Made by a program: the position numbers and the translations under genes
DNA from: Desertivirga xinjiangensis
GTDB lineage: Bacteria > Bacteroidota > Bacteroidia > Sphingobacteriales > Sphingobacteriaceae
Reading direction: 5' to 3'
Length of the DNA: 64,000 bases
NCBI RefSeq assembly: GCF_024436435.1
Contig: NZ_JAFMZP010000001.1
Span: forward strand, 1,114,452-1,178,451
The notes under the pieces: model-generated
The model's input: only the letters and a program-made list of their open reading frames with translations
Told to the model about the DNA's origin: nothing
The model's database searches: none
In this document: one piece after another, positions 62,523-64,000 of the stretch
Layout of the letters: each line of letters opens with the position of its first letter
How positions within the stretch are numbered: position 1 is the first letter of the stretch

Positions 62523-62852
62523 TTACTCAACGATCTTAATAACCGCATTCGTCAGGTCATCATTGATCGGGATCTGGCAAGATAGACGAACCTTCGCTGA
62601 GCCGGTATGTTGTTTTGATAAGGTGGTAAACTCATTCCTTTCCATTGGCAACGCCTCAATTTCCGAGCCTGAAATTTCTACCATACAGGTTGCGCATCTC
62701 CCTATACCACCGCATTGTCCGAAATCCTCCAGGCTTAGCTGGTCATTAATCAAAGCCCGTAAGTCGCGGTATTCACCCCAGAAGGTTTTTAGATGATACT
62801 CCTCACCGGCATAAAGAATGCTGAACACAATTGGATTCCTGGGATACGACAT
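62523..62852 (-). CDS. 2Fe-2S ferredoxin-like protein
   Basis: This 109-residue plant/bacterial-type ferredoxin fold protein has ligand cysteines in QCGGIGRCATC (C-x5-C-x2-C) and a fourth in RLSCQIP, with the usual IVFSILYAGEEYHL-type start. It carries electrons in the cytoplasm. The partner reductase is not in the window. I chose ATG 62852 because GGAGG sits directly upstream and homology starts there. An alternative ATG at 62894 adds 14 residues. It precedes the histidine kinase on the same strand (92 bases apart) and is divergent from the uracil-DNA glycosylase gene. Confidence 0.85.
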   Translation of the reverse strand: MSYPRNPIVFSILYAGEEYHLKTFWGEYRDLRALINDQLSLEDFGQCGGIGRCATCMVEISGSEIEALPMERNEFTTLSKQHTGSAKVRLSCQIPINDDLTNAVIKIVE

Positions 62853-62931
62853 TCCTCCAAACTTAAATAATACAAAAGATAATTTACCAATCACTGAATA
62901 ATTTGCTCGATTCTACGTTGATTATAAATAT

Positions 62932-63510
62932 ATGCTTGATCTGTTTGAGAAAATCATCCGGTGTAATCTTTGCCAGAATTTCTTAGCATTTGAACCAAGA
63001 CCGGTGGTTCAGCTTAATGCATCTTCCAGGGTAATCATCATCGGTCAGGCTCCGGGCAGAAAAGTTCATGAAACCGGAATACCATGGAATGATGCCAGTG
63101 GAAAAACCTTAAGATCCTGGCTGGGCATTACCGAAACCGAATTTTATGATCCGCAATTATTTTCAATCATGCCCATGGGTTTTTGTTATCCCGGCAAAGG
63201 AATCTCCGGAGATCTCGCTCCGAGGAGGGAGTGCGCACCTCTGTGGCACCCGCAGATCTTGGAACACTTTGAATCTAAACCCTTAATCTTACTGATCGGA
63301 CAATATGCCCAGCGTTATTATCTCAGGGAAAAGTACAGGAACGGCCTGACCGAAACCGTAAAGCATTATGCAGACTATCTTCCGCAATACTTTCCATTGC
63401 CTCACCCATCTCCCCGCAATCAAAACTGGCTGAAGGTAAATCCATGGTTTGCGGAGGAAGTGATCCCTGCTCTCCAAACTACTATACAGTCTTCCTTATC
63501 CAAGCCCTGA
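62932..63510 (+). CDS. Uracil-DNA glycosylase family protein
   Basis: This 192-residue enzyme of the uracil-DNA glycosylase superfamily excises uracil or other damaged bases from DNA. Motif A is GQAPG at 38-42 and motif B is HPSPRN at 158-163. Four cysteines (11, 14, 85, 101) are arranged like the 4Fe-4S ligands of family 4/5 enzymes, with a CxxC pair near the N-terminus. The ATG at 62932 immediately precedes the domain. It has no operon partner and is a housekeeping repair gene. Confidence 0.85.
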   Translation: MLDLFEKIIRCNLCQNFLAFEPRPVVQLNASSRVIIIGQAPGRKVHETGIPWNDASGKTLRSWLGITETEFYDPQLFSIMPMGFCYPGKGISGDLAPRRECAPLWHPQILEHFESKPLILLIGQYAQRYYLREKYRNGLTETVKHYADYLPQYFPLPHPSPRNQNWLKVNPWFAEEVIPALQTTIQSSLSKP

Positions 63511-63557
63511 TACCACCCTCGCTATAATCCGAATGTCATCTATTTCGATTTATTGGA

Positions 63558-63577
63558 ATATCGGGAAAAACCGATAT
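63558..63577. promoter_or_regulatory. Inverted repeat, likely ArsR operator
   Basis: ATATCGG and CCGATAT arms flank GAAAAA, ending 11 bases before the ArsR start codon. ArsR-type regulators usually bind such dyads and repress their own gene. Confidence 0.55.
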
Positions 63578-63588
63578 ATCTTTGTTGC

Positions 63589-63789
63589 ATGGATCAGGTT
63601 GAAATATTTAAAGCACTTTCAAATAAAACAAGATTACAGATCCTTTTCTGGCTTAAAGATCCCGAAAACAACTTTCCGGACCAGGAAGAGTATGGTTTCA
63701 GCAACGGTGTATGTGTAGGGCAAATTCAAAAGAAGGCCGGTCTTACGCAATCCACGGTTTCTGAATATTTGTCCCTTGTCTCGTCCTAA
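63589..63789 (+). pseudogene. ArsR-type winged-helix regulator, truncated
   Basis: Translation from the ATG at 63589 gives 66 residues before a stop. The start MDQVEIFKALSNKTRLQILFWL and GQIQKKAGLTQSTVSEYLSL match the ArsR helix-turn-helix, with STVSEYL the recognition helix. The protein then leaves the family sequence and ends within three residues, so the wing and C-terminal helix (about 40 residues) are missing. The break coincides with TGTC at 63777 and the repeats that follow, which suggests a mobile-element insertion. Its operator-like dyad upstream is intact, so the truncated protein may still be made. Confidence 0.75.
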
Positions 63790-64000
63790 TTAGGCTATAC
63801 AGGTTAGGGGATTAATAGTAATTGAGCTATACAGCTTGATTTGTTATTTCTAAAGTAGCTATACAGGGACAATTTGTTAATTGCAATTAAACTATACAAG
63901 TATTTTTTTAATTTTATAATTACGTTTTTTCCATCTCTTTTTGAGCGGGCCTGTTTGCCTGTGCGCCATCTCAGGAGTTAGGAAGTCGCAACTGCTGTGG
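63777..64000. mobile_element. Putative transposon end, partial
   Basis: The region from TGTC at 63777, inside arsR, to the window end holds four phased repeats and no recognisable host gene. Elements with multiple transposase-binding repeats near their ends (IS21 family, Tn7/Mu-type) often begin with TG. No transposase gene is visible, so the family is open. Confidence 0.5.
63794..63900 (+). repeat. Four phased direct repeats (GCTATACAG)
   Basis: GCTATACAG occurs at 63794, 63826 and 63858, and a degenerate copy (ACTATACAA) at 63891. Spacings are 32, 32 and 33 bases, about three helical turns, so bound proteins would sit on one DNA face. Confidence 0.85.

Noticed and set aside
53533..63718. 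A plus-strand open frame at 63533-63718 near the right edge
   Set aside because: It overlaps the recognisable ArsR frame that starts at 63589 and has no family features. The 53533 side of this span is simply the divergent promoter region.
63794..63900. CRISPR array at the four repeats
   Set aside because: Repeats are only 9 bp, the fourth is degenerate, the spacing is helical-phase rather than spacer-like, and there are no cas genes.
1..64000. tRNA, rRNA or riboswitch genes
   Set aside because: No cloverleaf-like or ribosomal sequence was recognised by eye in the intergenic regions. A covariance-model scan would be needed to exclude small RNAs.

Overview
The window comes from a Bacteroidota genome, most likely Sphingobacteriaceae (Pedobacter-like). 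The evidence is three SusC/SusD pairs, an ECF sigma/FecR pair, type IX secretion sorting domains, DUF5017 and DUF3748 proteins, weak Shine-Dalgarno sequences and promoter elements of the Bacteroidota type. No tRNA, rRNA or CRISPR array was seen. Family names rest on motif reading, because no database search was possible.

Layout. 1-1222: the 3'-truncated gene of a secreted protein (minus strand) and an effector-binding-domain gene. 1479-12754, PUL A: ECF sigma factor, FecR anti-sigma, STN-bearing SusC, SusD, DUF5017 lipoprotein, phosphodiester glycosidase, SASA esterase and metallophosphoesterase. Two related hairpin elements bracket it. 12952-14292: gdhA on the minus strand. 14633-17955: a catabolic cassette of Na+/solute symporter, DapA/NanA-type aldolase and fructose-6-phosphate-aldolase-type transaldolase. 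18067-31707, PUL B: LacI regulator, ribokinase, GRP-type sugar permease, T9SS-sorted propeller protein, SusC, SusD, BNR propeller enzyme, secreted nucleoside hydrolase and SASA esterase. This resembles the ribose/nucleoside-scavenging (rus) loci of Bacteroides, and most of it is visibly more AT-rich than its surroundings. 31993-52638, PUL C: propeller enzyme + FG-GAP protein, SusC, SusD, two tandem DUF5017 lipoproteins, a second propeller + FG-GAP pair, SASA esterase, third FG-GAP protein and a DUF3748 (YidR-like) protein. 52652-60386: AraC regulator divergent from a FucI/AraA-fold isomerase, ribulokinase (araB) and a 1044-residue beta-helix fusion protein. 60466-63510: PAS/GAF histidine kinase, 2Fe-2S ferredoxin and uracil-DNA glycosylase family protein. 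63589-64000: an ArsR-type regulator gene cut off at its recognition helix, followed by four phased 9-bp repeats that look like a transposon end running out of the window.

How it works together (inference). The SusC/D pairs import glycan fragments. Lipoproteins and T9SS-anchored propeller enzymes, esterases and FG-GAP proteins process glycan at the surface. Periplasmic nucleoside hydrolase plus GRP permease and ribokinase would turn nucleosides into ribose-5-phosphate. The aldolase cassette and the isomerase/ribulokinase pair would feed keto-acids and pentoses into central metabolism. PUL A should be induced by trans-envelope signalling (STN-FecR-sigma), PUL B by LacI, and the pentose genes by AraC. 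PUL A and PUL C carry paralogous SusC/D/DUF5017 modules, so the second is probably a duplication with new enzymes. The most unusual material is the family of three FG-GAP proteins sharing a signature outside their Ca2+ loops, the phosphodiester-directed enzyme set of PUL A, and the interrupted arsR gene at the right edge.
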